Positions 1 through 13,340 of a stretch of DNA of 64,000 nucleotides are shown piece after piece. The stretch is taken from positions 70,822,001 through 70,886,000 of the forward strand of contig CM032228.1 of the NCBI GenBank assembly GCA_019009955.1, written 5' to 3'. Under the pieces are notes generated by a model. It saw nothing but the letters and a program-made list of their open reading frames with translations. It was not told the origin of the DNA and made no database searches. The first letter of the stretch is position 1; the number at the start of each line of letters is the position of its first letter. The translations under genes were made by a program, and so were the position numbers. Source of the DNA: Riptortus pedestris. Lineage: Eukaryota; Arthropoda; Insecta; Hemiptera; Alydidae.

Positions 1-423
1 TTCACTAAGAATATAGCTAACGGTATGAAGTAAATTCGTTCATACTTCAATAGGCATACATAAAAACATCCAATATCATTTCAATTAACTTATAAAGAAC
101 CTTTATTTCGGGTTGTAAAGATATCGGCAATCAAAAATAAAAGAGACGAAGGGTTCCGGCGCTATAAAAACAAAAAAAAAACCGGGGGTTCGATTCAAAG
201 ACTTTCTTAAACCCGAGTTCATTATACATTTTGGAAAAGAATTATAAAGGGAGGTTGAGAGAGGTGAATTATTTCTTAAAGGCATTGTTTTTACTAATTA
301 GAGAATCAGGTTAGGGAAAAGAACCTCGCTCTCTCAAGGGTGGAAGCGATAAGGAATCGGGCAAGGGCTACTGGTGGGGTGGGGGCGGTCCTGGAACAAT
401 CGGCCAAAGATCAAAGAATACTC

Positions 424-983
<560 letters not shown>

Positions 984-2309
984 TAGGTCTGGGGATCTTA
1001 ATTTATTTTCAAATGGAATATTTTCCTATTGAAAGCAAATATATCAGATGTTCTTGTAGTTGGGACAAGCTGTAATACAATGGAGGTTGAACATTTAGTC
1101 TACCTCTCTTATGAGTTCTCCTGCTTTGCAATGAATTGTTTTCTACTACACTAAACTAGTCAGCTAATCGTGAAGAATTTCATTAAAATTCAGAAATTAA
1201 TTACATCAGATGTAATATTTTAAGCATTTGTATTCTGGTTATGATCATATTCGATGGGAATATTGATTTCCATGGAAATAGGGAGAATACTCTGATCCAG
1301 CGGGAGCAATGGCGAGCTATATTCCAACATCTTTCTCGACTTGGTTTCGTTTTTCTTGCTAAAAAAATATATATGTATTTTAGTCTTGGAAAAAGAATTT
1401 CACAAGTACTTGTTGTTGATTGAATATTTCATTTAAGTCAATAGGCAATCAGAATGGATGAAATTAACAACTACCTCCGCAGTACTAGACGGGATGTTCT
1501 TTGAACAGGACTTTGTTCTTCCAGACTCAGGATACCTGACACATACACACTTAATGACAAGGACAGATAACCCCTGTACTGAAACAAGTACCTAGCAATA
1601 AAACGCATACTAACAGACTACATTCAGCAGCATGAGATACCGTTACAATGGCGATTCTTCTTTAAACATGGGAGAATATAACTTTACAAAATTAAATAAA
1701 TAATAAAAATCTACAAAATAAATTTTACAAATGTACAAAATAAATATAATGAAAATAATTAAATATAAAATGTTAGTATATTTAGAAAATAAGAAAAAAG
1801 AACTATAAAGAGGTAAACTAGAAGGAGGTAAATCTTATGTTCCACTTTATCTTCCATCTTTATCTTATGTTCCAATTTATAATTTTACATAATTATAAAT
1901 AATAGCTTTTATATTCCATCCATTTATCCATTATTTTTTAAATACTTAAAAACATCATCTATAAATTGACTACTGTCGGCTAGTAGTTGGCATAAATTTC
2001 TGAGGCAAAGTAAGCTACATCTAAATTGATAAAGTCAATTTGTACATTAACTCCAGGCTCGAGAGAAGATGTACTCACTTTTCTTGATGTCTTTATTATT
2101 TGACTTTACCAGAGAGAACTGTGGCTTGATGATACCCACTAATTCTTGAAAAAAATGAGAGAGAAATACTATATAACAAAAATTATTCTACCACAAATGT
2201 ATTGTGTTAGTCTCTGATTTCACTATAATGTCTGTTGTTTGTTATCATTATTAAAAAGTATTAGTAATATGTATTAGAAGAAAGCACAGTGATATGGATT
2301 TACTGACAA
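984..2309. other. AT-rich interval, no gene seen
   Basis: Only short chance open frames and AT-rich unique sequence; no motif or repeat recognised. Confidence 0.6.
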
Positions 2310-2720
2310 CATTTTATCTCACCACATACTCTTTACTTCTATGTGAAAAACCAATGAGTAGAAAGGGGAGGGTGGGGGGGGTTTAAAGACTAAAAACAAT
2401 AAACTTCGAATAAGCTGCTTAACACTTCAGTTATGAAAAATGCATAGAACAATTGTAGAGTGTTAATAGCTTAGCAGGATTGGTTCTCTAACATTTTACG
2501 ATCAGACTCGACGATATTTTAAATTTTCGAATACTCCCCTCTAAAACCCCACTTCTCTATACCAGCCAATAACAAATATGAACTTTAGTGCTGGCATAAA
2601 AGGTGAAATATCGAGTGTTGTGTAGATCAAATAAACGTTTACGAGACAAGAACTTAAAATCTCACTTGACGTCATCACACAACGTATTTGGGAAAATGGC
2701 TTGTTGAGGAACAAAAAAAA
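2310..2720 (+). mobile_element. family A repeat, module 1 only
   Basis: Module 1 landmarks only: CTCACCACATACTCT, CCAATGAGTAGAAAGG, GTAGATCAAATAAACG and GACGTCATCACACAACG. No termini. Confidence 0.55.
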
Positions 2721-2826
2721 ATTTGCCTTTGTAATAAATAAATAAATTTGCGGAAGAAATTTATAAATTAGGGAAAATGAGAACTTATTATAGATAGGAA
2801 ATATTTTATGTTATTTACTTTTATTT

Positions 2827-2931
2827 ATTCCTAAGTCCTACCCTGGCTAGAAAAGGGTGGTAACCTGTAGATAGCCCGTCCCAATTAGCCATAGTTGCAA
2901 AAAAGGGGACGTTAATAAATAATAATAAATT
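2827..2931 (+). mobile_element. family S SINE, 3' half
   Basis: CTACCCTGGCTAGAAAAGGG, CCCGTCCCAATTAGCC, then GACGTTAATAAATAATAATA. The head is absent. Confidence 0.8.
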
Positions 2932-2937
2932 ATTTAT

Positions 2938-3140
2938 TTTTTTCAATTTACTTGTTTATTCTACTTTTTTCCACATTTGTTATTTACTTTATTTTCCAAT
3001 AGTTGTAAAAAATATAGTAATTATTTTAAAAAGTTTTAAATTCATGTATTAAACTTATCAATTACATATTGTGTACAGGTATTGTACATGAAGACAATAA
3101 ACTACCTTCTCGTAGGGTTACTTCGAAAAGGAGATGGATA
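2938..3140 (+). mobile_element. LINE 3' UTR fragment
   Basis: T-rich sequence ending CTACCTTCTCGTAGGGTTAC then TTCGAAAAGGAG and an ATAA-repeat tail. The layout and closing hairpin resemble the 3' end of the LINE at 13,300, so probably the same family. Confidence 0.45.
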
Positions 3141-3505
3141 AATAAATAAATAAATATATATATATACAAACAAACTAATTAAGCTGCCCTCTTTCTGAGG
3201 GTACTTGTTTGGTCATCCATCTAATCTGCCAGTTTCTTGTTAATATTATTTTTTTTCAAATTTTGTTTATATAGTTTATGGAAATTTTTCAATCTTATAA
3301 ATTGAATAGAGTAAATTTGGGAGGTATTTCAGGTGAGAGTTCATCTTTATTTTTTGTATAAATGATGATTCACAATTCTTATCGATGATTTTAGGATAAG
3401 TGAAGACAAGTCCTTGAGATCATCTTTTGCCAGCCTAAATTCTATTAATACCTTGACTGTTTTTTGATGGAGGACTCCTCTTGAACCAAACATTAGTCCA
3501 AAAAC

Positions 3506-3507
<2 letters not shown>

Positions 3508-3558
<51 letters not shown>
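3508..3558. repeat. TA microsatellite
   Basis: Pure TA tract of about 50 bp. Confidence 0.95.
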
Positions 3559-3560
<2 letters not shown>

Positions 3561-5120
3561 AAGGTATATATTTTTTGGGGGAAAATGGCCCGTTTTTTCG
3601 TCTGCATCTTCTAGGTACGCTCGATGCCCATAAGAAGTAATGTTCCGAAAATCGCGTCAAGAGAACCTCAATTACAGATTTACAAGAGTAAAATTACCTA
3701 ACAATGTTTTGTATTCATAGAGACAAATAACTGTCTATTCAATAATTCGACATCTTATTGAACAGGTTTGTGATTCAGAATTAAGGCAACAGGTATCATT
3801 CCATAGCAGCCTAAAGGGGTTCGCCAATTGATTAGCTGGTTATCAAACCAATTCAGAATATCATTAAACCCGCAAAACCAAAAAAGGGGGGAAAACGGAG
3901 CTGTTGAAATTAAAACTAACCTTTGAGAATGTTCGCCATGTCAGTTAAAAAGATACTTAAACTTCTGAAGTGCTTCAAAGGACAAAAGTAATTAGAGTTT
4001 CGCCTGTACATTTATAAATCAAATCAGAGCCATAGTTTGTTTCAATAATTTTATTTAGTTTAGCTTAGTAAATAAGTTGATATTATAGCCTCAATAATAC
4101 GAAACAAAAAGGTCAATGATTTTTCTATGAGTGGGTATGGGTGTTTATTTAATTAGATTTAATGAAAATCTTATACTCCAGTTTACTGTTTTAAAAATTA
4201 TGTCGAATTTGATGACACTGACAAAATGTTTTCATGTTGTCCTGACCCACATTTACCCTCTCCTCTACACTTTAGGTCAATAATAATTTTCCAAAATTGG
4301 CTAAGAGCAATGATCATTTATAAAGCACGAATACTACAAAACTTTCCTTAAGCCATGAATGTTTTAACTTACTGAAGGAAGGGCACAATAGCCAGACCAT
4401 AAAATTGTTTGTCAATGAGCATATGTAAATGATAAAAGGACCAATATTATTTTAGGGAAGAGTTAGTTGATTTTGATGGACAAATGACTGTGTATTAGGG
4501 GAAAGCTTTAATCGTTTGTTCAGGGGTGAAAGGTTTCCCCGATAGAATTATGTTTTAACGAGTAATCAAGTTTTTCCTTCCAGATTTATTCCTCTTTATA
4601 AAACCTTCAATGTTTTCACCCAATGGAAAAATTTGATATTTTCAACCTCTTTGAACGCAAGATATTAAATCTTTCTCAGGCGAATCGTGTACGTTTGTTA
4701 CATTAAATCTCCATTTTTTTGTTTAATGAGTATAAACCTTTGTGTGCGCAAATTTCTGTCATTGAAATTCGAAATGATTTCAATAAAAATAGTATCATAA
4801 ATATAAGGCAGAGCAGTTTCATTTATTTTTTATCTATAAAAATTGGTTGTCAGAAGTAATCTTTCTACTCGTCCCAAGTAATCCAACATTTGGAGATTCA
4901 AGTCATCAACGGCAAATCACCTGGGAGACTATTTATAAATAATATTATGATATGCTTAAAGCAGTAGTTTTCTCAAGGGAGAGGGAAATACTCTATTTAG
5001 GTTTCAATCGGAAAGTTCAATTCTGAAAACGTCTAGTGCTCATCAATGAGCTGGACGAAAATGAATGCTCATTGAAAATGAAAATGCTCTGAAAATATTA
5101 TATATCTTTATATATATAAT
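3559..5120. other. AT-rich interval, no gene seen
   Basis: Unique-looking AT-rich DNA with no splice-bounded open frame or element terminus that I could support. Confidence 0.55.
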
Positions 5121-5743
5121 TCTAGTGTACGTGTGTATGTCACTGAACTCGTCCTAAACGGCTGGACCGATTTGAATAAATTTTTTTGTATGCGTTTGGG
5201 TGACGCCCTGGATGGTTTAGATTCACAAATTAGCCAGGCAGATGGAGCAGGAGTGGGGGTTGTAAGGGAGGCCCAAAATTAAAAATAGCGATATTTCGTT
5301 TCCTATTGGTTTTTCGCCAAATATGCACAGGATAAAAGTTGTTTATTTTGTTACTTAGAGTAACTTTTGTTATATTCACTTTTGTCGTATAACAAAGTTT
5401 AAATGAGATATACATTAAAAAATTAGTGGGAGCCAACAATTTTATTGGGCACTAACGATTAAACCGAACTTAACAAAACTGCTAATGTAAATTAGCATTA
5501 GTTGTTCCATGATTATAAGCTATATTAAATTTTTTAGGTTCAAGCGGGAGTGGGTGTTATAAGAGGCCTGAATCAAAAATTCGCAATATTTCATTTTCTA
5601 TTTGTTGTTATGCAAACGTACACATTACAAAAGTTGTTTTTTTGTGTTATTAAAAGTAGCTTTTGTTTTAAACATAATATTATTAAATTTAATTTCCTAA
5701 TCGCTTGAAATATCATGCAGGGCAACGTTTGTTGGGTCCCCTA

Positions 5744-5745
<2 letters not shown>
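5121..5745 (+). mobile_element. non-autonomous Helitron
   Basis: Starts TCTAGTGTACGTGTG, then the familiar AACTCGTCCTAAACGGCTGG, ACCGATTTGAATAAA block. It ends with GGGCAACGTTTGTTGGGTCC, CCTAG, followed by T and a TA microsatellite. Two internal stretches (about 5,270-5,420 and 5,570-5,680) resemble each other and the body of the 26.9 kb Helitron. Confidence 0.7.

Positions 5746-5796
<51 letters not shown>
5745..5796. repeat. TA microsatellite at a Helitron 3' junction
   Basis: Pure TA tract starting right after the Helitron CTAG end. The element probably inserted into it. Confidence 0.93.
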
Positions 5797-5798
<2 letters not shown>

Positions 5799-6256
5799 TA
5801 AATCTGTGTGTGCTTGCTTGGGTCTTATGGTGTGAGTAGTATCCCAAGTTTGATTTCTAAGTTCTTGTATTTAATATTATTGGTTCTTAACCCCCTCCCT
5901 CTCCTCATCTTATTTTCACAATACTAAGTCGTCACAAATAAATGTTACATCACATTGACGTAATGTTACATTAAATATAGGTTTTGAAGGAAGATGTGGT
6001 AGCTTTTTGATGTCGTATTTGTGCCATTTCATTCACGGTAGTACATCTCGACTTCTCATAATCTGCAAATGTATTAAATATCTCTTTGAATGTATCAAAT
6101 GTCTCTTTGAATTCCCGAACTGTAAGTAGTAGATCTGCTTAGCTAAAGCAGCACCTGCTTGACGGAATTTTTGAATGTTAATAACCATCTCCTCATCGAG
6201 ACATTTACTTGCCCTTCATGTTTTGTCAAGACTAGGTTCAATTTCCAAATCTAACT

Positions 6257-6377
6257 TTATTTATAATTTTCATCATCCATGCATCCCGGGCTTCCACTTT
6301 CTGTTTCTTGTCCTCCTGGCTGCCTTTCACTGTCTTGAGTTTCGTCTCTCCTCACCCATTCCCTAGAGAATGAACTT
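6257..6377 (-). CDS. candidate terminal exon D of the same minus-strand gene
   Basis: Minus strand: acceptor CCCTTTTCAG (AG at 6,378-6,379), then an open frame entering in phase 2 as exon C requires (GA plus A gives Glu). It reads SSFSREWVRRDETQDSERQP, then GGQETESGSPG, and ends MDDENYK with TAA at 6,257-6,259. It is polar and acidic, like a disordered C-terminal tail. The intron upstream is filled by family A repeat and a family A 5' end lies just downstream. No clear polyadenylation signal was found, so an unseen donor and further exons remain possible. Confidence 0.38.
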
Positions 6378-6389
6378 CTGAAAAGGGTC

Positions 6390-7340
6390 GTGCACCTACA
6401 GATGACTTTTAAAAATTGACGTAAAAAATTACATTTGAAAATACCATTTCGAAAGTTTACTATTACACACACCCATATATACAAATAATGTTTGTAACTG
6501 TGTGTTACCGCTCTAGTGGTTGCACTTTGTTTGATCATTAGCAAATTCAATACTTCAAGTTTTTCATGTAAAAACAAATATCAAGTACGTCAAATGCTGA
6601 CCCAGTAGTACTTAAGGTGGGGAAGTTTAAAATATCTCCTCTTTTTTTACGAGTGAAATCGGAAAATTTTATATAACCAAAATTATTTCAAATTTAATTT
6701 CCTTCTATTCATGTTCGTTGTATTTCTCTGTCTCCAACATTAACTGATATATTTGTGCTTCTTTAGTTTTCAGCCCCACTTCTACGATCTTAGCCGATTT
6801 CCCTGAGGGGAAATAAGCTATTGAGGTCATACTCATTACGCGATTTTATAATTTTATAATTTGTAGACATATATATACATTTGTCTGTTAACGCTCTAAC
6901 GGTCGCAATTTTTGTTCGGTTGTTACCAAACTCGATATTTAATCGTTTTAGTTAAAAAGAAAGATCAAGTTCGTTAATGACTGAAATCGGAAGAGAGGGA
7001 GGTGGGTTTTGAGGGGGGATTTTCGAAATATCTATACGTCGGATCGAAAAATTATATATTACCAATCTTATTGTAAATAAAATGTACTATAAATATTTAT
7101 ATACATTTATTCTCTTGAATATTAACAGAGGTATTTGCATTTTTCAGTTTTCAGCCTTTAGCAAACCCCGACGTTTGCTCATGTTACATAAACAATACTC
7201 TATTATATAATGAACTATATTATTCGAAGTATAAATATCAAATGTTTTTTTTTCGTGAGACCTTTATTAAACGATACATAAAAATATGTGCTGTTGACCG
7301 CTCCCCGTCTTAAGTTCTTCGACTACTAAAATTTGATTGA
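6390..7340 (-). mobile_element. family A repeat, two abutting partial copies
   Basis: 6,390-6,788 is body sequence without a 3' palindrome. 6,789 starts a second copy with a degraded palindrome (CCGATTTCCCTGAGGGGAAA) followed by a body module to about 7,340. Both are minus-oriented and 5' truncated. Confidence 0.65.
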
Positions 7341-7692
7341 TTGGGATAACGGGCATTTCAATTAAAGCAACTGAAATTTCATGTTCACCTTAAATTTCAA
7401 ATTCTGTTTACTGAGAGACAAATACGAGGCTTGCTTTATGAGAGAATGGGATATACAATGATGCCATCATGACTGTATTGCAGGCGGTAGGCCTAGTGCT
7501 TAGAAGAAGCTGCACTTTAGACGTTTATTATAGAGTTCAAAATCATTACAAGACCTTGATCTTAATTAAAAATGAGTCTTTAAAATTTACACTGCTCTTA
7601 GTATCTATGATTGCTCAGAGGGCGGAATTAAAAAAAAAAATATATCAATATTAAGACGAAACAACACGTTATTTGAATTAGACAGACCCGGA

Positions 7693-8175
7693 TTAAATAA
7701 ATAATCCGTCACACAGGGGCTGCGTAAACTAAGTAGATTTCCCATGTGGTGGAGTAGCATACACGTAATCTTAATTGATGACGTCATCGCACAACGGATT
7801 CGCAAGTATCTTGCATAATGAAGGTATGTTGAAAAATATCATCGGTATTTAAGCTTAGAACAAAGAGATCTATTATGTAACTGCTTATTGTTATACGTCA
7901 TGCGTAGGAGTGGGGGTTTACTTAAGGATAGAAACTAAAAATTCTAAATATCTCGGTTAATATTTAGTATATATAAAATATCTATGCAACACCATTTATA
8001 GGTATTTTAATTAGCAAATATGATTGGTTTTATACCAATTCAATTTTTCAATCCGACTTGTAAACGAATTTTTGAAATTCCCCTCTAAACCCCCCCTCCC
8101 AGTTTTATTTCAGCCATTAACAAACTTTATCTGTCCTTTAACATAAAAGCTGCAAAAGCCAATATACACCACAAA
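7693..8175 (+). mobile_element. family A repeat, 3' truncated
   Basis: The 5' end TCCGTCACACAGGGGCTGCG is preceded by A. It loses most of module 1 and continues through module 2 to about 8,175, just downstream of candidate exon C on the minus strand. Confidence 0.7.
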
Positions 8176-8265
8176 TGATTGACCAAGAAAAATGAAATAA
8201 TTCGAGAACAAAAAATCATGGAAACGAAACAAGTTATTCCTTAAACAACAGTTGGAAATACTTAC

Positions 8266-8434
8266 TCAGAATTGATAGAACTATTTTTAAGTGCATGCCT
8301 ATTGAAAGAAGCATTTGCAGAGATTGTATTTTCCTTGAAGTCTCCAAGAACCGGTTTGTTCTTCATATTCAGGTTCATGTCTATCACAAGTCCCTCCAAA
8401 CCTTGTCCCATGGGCAAATAAAAAGTTTTTTCAG
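8266..8434 (-). CDS. candidate internal exon C of the same minus-strand gene
   Basis: This is the best supported of the four exons. The acceptor TTTATGTTTTCAG and the donor CTGA/GTAAGTAT (GT at 8,264-8,265) enclose 169 bp with one open frame of 55 full codons. It reads FYLPMGQGLEGLVIDMNLNM, then KNKPVLGDFKENT, and ends NSSINS. It enters in phase 1 (G from exon B plus CT gives Ala) and leaves in phase 2. The alternating hydrophobic pattern suggests beta-strands, but I do not recognise a family. Confidence 0.5.
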
Positions 8435-9267
8435 CTGAAAACATAAATCAACAATATTAGGGCTGATGTTTATTTTAAAACTTTCATAATAAACACTTAT
8501 ACATATAACATAAATTTAAGCCTTTCTTTAGAAATTTCAATATAGTCTTGTAAACGATAAATTCGTATATAGATTTTTCGTTTAAGAAAAGAGAGACGAG
8601 TAATCCTAACCACTAAACTTTGTAAATGTTTGTTTATTCTCTAAGAACACAAATTATTTATCAACTTCAAAATGTAATTGTACCCTCTTTTAAAGAGAGA
8701 TTATAATCGTTTGTAACAGGGCAATTACACTTTCATTAAAGACGACATTTCTTCTCTACAAACCCTTAATTAGACAAAGTACTCTTTCGGAGCCCCGGGT
8801 TTGTTAAAGACAAAAAAAAAAAACTTCCTTTCAGTCTTGTTGAGGAGTGGGGCACTCGAAAGTGGGCAAAAAGAAAACTTAGCATATAAAGGAAGGAATT
8901 TCTTATTCTTCCAAAAAAAGGAACTTCCATGATTTTTCTAAAGTATTTTAAAGTGAAAGCAGAATGAACTGTTAGTGACTTCATGGTCACTTCATGATCG
9001 GTTAATATTAACTAGTTTTCTCTTTTAGATACTTTGAAAAAATTCATTTTCCAAACATAAGCTTTGCCAACATATTTCCTAAAAGAAAACATAAATAAGA
9101 CTCAATCAATAGTGGGGAGTTAAATTCGATACAAAACCCAAACTGTGTTACTAAATAAATAATAGGTAACACTATGATAAGCATGATGATGAATTAAAGC
9201 TATTTTGTCCACAAACTAGAAAGTTTCCCTGACTTCTTTTAAAAATGTAGTGTTTCACTAAAAAGAA
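8435..9267. other. probable intron sequence between exons B and C
   Basis: AT-rich, no open frame with splice sites. A family A copy follows at 9,268. Confidence 0.45.
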
Positions 9268-10060
9268 AATCCGTCACGCAAGGACTGCGTAAACTAAGCA
9301 AATTTCCCACAAGCTGGTATAACTCACTAGTGATCTCATCTAACCACTTATGCTATTTATTTTTTTATATAAGAAACCGATAAGTAGAAGGGGTTAGGGA
9401 TGGTGAGAGTGGGGCTACTGTAGGCTGAAAACATGAAAGTACGTATAACTCGCTTAATGTTACGAGTTACGTATAAATGAACAGAACAACAATTTTAGAT
9501 CAGCAGTAGTTTGAGAAGATTCGTTCTATAAAACACTTTGATGCAAGTCATAATAGTGGAGATATTTTAAAATTTCAAATCCCCCCCTAACCCCAACTAT
9601 TCCAAGTCCGAATAACAAGCCAATAACAAACAGGGTCTTTAGTGGTGACTGAAACGGTTAAATATCGACTATGGTATAGATCAAATAATCGTTTTGGAAA
9701 CAAAAACGTAAAATTTTAATGGATGGCGTCACCACACAACGAATTTGGATGTATCTCGCATAATAAAGATCCCTTGAAAAAAAAGATATGTCATTAAAGT
9801 TTGCAATAAGGTGATTCGTGGCATAACAGCATAATGTTAATATGACATAGTATGAGTGAGGATTAACTAAGGCAGAAAACTAAAAAATCCAAATATGTCA
9901 CTATCAGTTAATATTCATGATTGCAATATGTATAATCAACATTTATAGGTCATTAAACTTGCAATAAGTTTGACTATATACAATTTTTCGATCCGACATG
10001 TGATAATGGATATATTTTGAATTTTTGAAATTTGCCCCCCCCTCCTACAATAAAATAGTG
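9268..10060 (+). mobile_element. family A repeat, 3' truncated
   Basis: The 5' end TCCGTCACGCAAGGACTGCG is preceded by A. Modules 1 and 2 continue to the C-tract near 10,045, where similarity stops. Confidence 0.7.
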
Positions 10061-10212
10061 AAAAACATCCAATAATAATGATAATGCAACTTGGTTGTTC
10101 TTAAAACACGAACAAATCCTTTTGATATGCATCTGTGATATTACAATATTTAAAAAAATGAACATTTATGTTTACAATCAAATAAATTACGCAAAACATC
10201 GTGACTACATAC

Positions 10213-10316
10213 CAATTGTTTCACTTGAAGACGACGCTTCAACCCATCCAAAATTGAACAATATGTCTCCACCGGTACAAGAGATATATACTAAGAGAGC
10301 ACAGAAAGATATTAAT
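10213..10316 (-). CDS. candidate internal exon B of the same minus-strand gene
   Basis: Minus strand: acceptor AAAATTTCAG (AG at 10,317-10,318), donor ATTG/GTATGT (GT at 10,211-10,212). One frame is open and includes SCTGGDILFNFGWVEASSSS. The exon starts in phase 2, matching exon A, and ends in phase 1, matching exon C. A second acceptor after CTCTCTTAG would start the exon at 10,290 and change the entry phase. The plus strand is also open here (reading SLEDDASTHPKLNN), but lacks clear splice sites. Product not recognised. Confidence 0.38.
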
Positions 10317-10675
10317 CTGAAATTTTAACAAAGATGAAAACTATTATTTTAGATACTTTTTGAGATTGATTATTAAAGAAATGGTTAAAAAAAATTTAAT
10401 TGCTTTATTAGAATATTAAAGGGAAGCTGTCACGAGAAATCTGCCTGTGCTACTTTTGGAACGTAATAGAGAAACTCTAGGAAGCAACGTTAGTCAGTGG
10501 GTGAGCTGGTAAAGGCCCGAACTTAAAGGATAGAAGTAAAAGCCATCTACATGCAAATTTACTTGAATTTAAGATGATCTACTAAAGTGACCCCACAATT
10601 CCTCAAGTTTTATCATTATCAATATATGAGCCAATTAAAAAACGTTTTGGTAAACTTCTACAATAATGTTTAAAA

Positions 10676-11575
10676 AGGTCCGCCATGCAGGGACCGCATA
10701 AACTAAGCAGATTTCCCAAATGCTGGTAAGACAGACTCTCCTCTTACCGAATATTCTCTATTTCTTAGAATAAATCTGATAAGCAGAAGTGAGGGGTTTA
10801 CGGAAGGCTAATAACAAGAAAGTAGGAATAACATGCTTAATACTCAAAATCAACAGGGTTGGTTCTATAACATTTTTCGTTCCGACAGAAATATTATGAA
10901 TTCTAGATTTACACCCACCCCCTCTTCTAATCCTCCCCCTCCTCGTTATTCAGGTCCGATTTTAACATTAACGAATATATTATTTATATTATTATGTATT
11001 ATATCAAGTCAAGATCTGAATTGACGCCAATATCACCCAACGTATTTGCATGTATCTCACTTAATAAATGTACGTCAGTACAATATTTGGCATTTAACCT
11101 TGGAATAAGATTGTTCAAGATATTACGGCTTAATGTTATCGTGCGATGACTAAAAGTGGAGGTTTGCATAAAGCTGAAAACTAAAAAAAAAATCGTATGT
11201 ATCAGTTAATATTCGTTTTTATAATGAAAAGGTGTAAAGAACATTTATTGAAAATTTTATTTACAACAAAATTGTTTTTTACAGTATTTTTATTCCGACT
11301 AAAGAGATATAAGGGATAAGAGGGAAATTTTTAATTTTCGTTCCCCCCTCCGACCAAGGAAGAGGGGGTTTACAAGGGGGGATTCGGAAATCCAAAATAT
11401 ATGCATTACTATGTCAGATCATAAAATATTATATAACCAATCTTATTAAACTATTGATGTTCTACAATTATTGTTCTAAGCATTTTTCCTGAAGTGCTAG
11501 TCGAGTAATTCGTACTTCCTCGTTTTCAGTCCTCAGTTACCCCCCCCCCTACTCCTTCTAATCCTTCGTTTTAAT
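10676..11575 (+). mobile_element. family A repeat, plus copy meeting a minus fragment
   Basis: The 5' end TCCGCCATGCAGGGACCGCA starts a plus copy running to the C-tract at about 11,350. It is then met by minus-oriented module 1 sequence (about 11,357-11,575). The inverted pair has no spacer. Confidence 0.6.
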
Positions 11576-11857
11576 ATAGAAATAGAGAATATGTGGTGCA
11601 CTCCATCTTATAGAGGACTGACAATCTGTGCAAACAATGATCGAAGAATTAGACATTCATAGAAATATAAATAGGCCTTACGAGACACTCCAAAAGCAGT
11701 AGATAAAATCATTTCGGTGATAAGGAAGCTACCTCTATACAATAAAACTTATCTATTGTATAATAGGATATAAGAACATTTATTTATGAATTAAAAAAAA
11801 ATGTATGCATATATGAATGGGTGAATGAGTGGCGTGAAATGATAGCAGTAAAATAAC

Positions 11858-11858
<1 letters not shown>

Positions 11859-11918
<60 letters not shown>
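11859..11918. repeat. GT microsatellite
   Basis: About 60 bp of GT units with one GTTTGT interruption. Confidence 0.95.
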
Positions 11919-11919
<1 letters not shown>

Positions 11920-12461
11920 TGTTTATGCCCAAACATCCTACCTAGAAATGAACTTCGAAATCCAACTATCGATGTTTGCCTTCGAAAGGACCTTCGTCCA
12001 TAACCATTGATGTTTATAAAACATTTATAAATATCAAACCTTACCCATCGATGTTCAATGTGGGAAAATTATGAACTGCTTTGGTTCCATCCATCCGTAC
12101 TTAAAAAAAATGTTCTTTGTGTAATGTGTCCGAAAGTTATTGTTCAGATCAACAAATTTCAATATGGTGTTTATTAAACGACAAAGATTGGTTTACTTAC
12201 AAAATTATATGTATACGAAAAGTATTTTCGACGACCATCCCTAGTTTACACCAAAGTACTCATGAGTAGGAAGTAGGAGGCAGTAGATTATAGTAATTTA
12301 TACCACTGTACTGATGTAAAGACATTTTATGATAATAAAACAACAACTGAAATCTTAGTGTCGTCTAGGGGCTTTGGCCTCTTGCTTGTTCCAACTATTG
12401 AAAAAACCCTCCTCAATTGAATCCATCAATAGAATGAGAGTGAATACATCGATCGTATAAT

Positions 12462-13340
12462 ATTGGAAATATTGGAAACGAACAAGCTGACACCTTAGCA
12501 AAGGAAGCAGCTCAAGATACATAATTCCAGAATTCTCTCTCCTACCACTCTCATACATTAAAGAAGACTTACGTACCGACAAAATACAAAGTGGAAAAGA
12601 GAATGGACGACATGTAACAAATCTTACAGTTTACATCAATACATACCAAATATAACTCACGACTACAACACTATTAAGAGTCACCACCACAAATGCACAA
12701 AATTTCTAACGGAACATGGACAGACAGGACATTATTTAACAAGATTTAAAATTCAAGACAATGAAAAATGTACTTTCGACTTACAGACAACACAAACTTT
12801 TTTACATATTTCTATCTTCATCAAAATGGATCAAATTTAATAATGAACATGATTTTAGAAGGAGGTAATTGGCCAGAACCACCTCATATTAAATTTAACA
12901 AATATAATAAAGAACTTATAAAGTTTATCAAAAGTATAGATATGGATGTAGCAAAATACATTAGAATGTAAAGTTGATTGTGAAGAATGGGAATTATAAT
13001 TCAATATATTTACCTTACATAGACTCGAAAATTAAACATCGGTTGTGTTTAATTGATTTGATTTTTTGTTGTTTTTTTGTTCTTATAATATTTTTTTATT
13101 TATTTTTTCACTTTATTTATTACTTTTATTTGTAATTATCTTACTTATTTTAATAGTTCATACTATTATTATTTTTTTTTTTATATTATATTTGAGTAGA
13201 TAGTTGATTAACGTGTATATATTGTAAAATAAAAATATATTTAAACATAATCTTACATGTATTATGCCAAGTGGCAAAGGAACATGTATTCAAATTAATA
13301 ACTCCTCATAGGGTTACTACGAGGAGAAAAAAAATACTAC
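12462..13340 (+). mobile_element. non-LTR retrotransposon 3' end (RNase H domain and 3' UTR), decayed
   Basis: GNEQADTLAKEAA (from 12,474) is the C-terminal motif of the RNase H domain in LINE ORF2. Further on EHGQTGHYLTRFKIQDNEKC is the conserved stretch of jockey/I/R1-type ORF2 tails. The last open piece ends EPPHIKFNKYNKELIKFIKS and a stop near 12,970. A T-rich 3' UTR follows, closing with a hairpin (13,302-13,326, CTCCTC/GAGGAG) and A-run. Several stops and frameshifts mean it is non-functional. Confidence 0.75.

Noticed and set aside
7605..7805. 66-codon minus-strand frame
   Set aside because: Overlaps the family A 5' end; it reads repeat sequence (SLRSPCVTDY).
13302..13326. Transcription terminator hairpin
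   Set aside because: This is a eukaryotic sequence and the hairpin sits at the 3' end of a LINE, matching that at 3,105-3,130.
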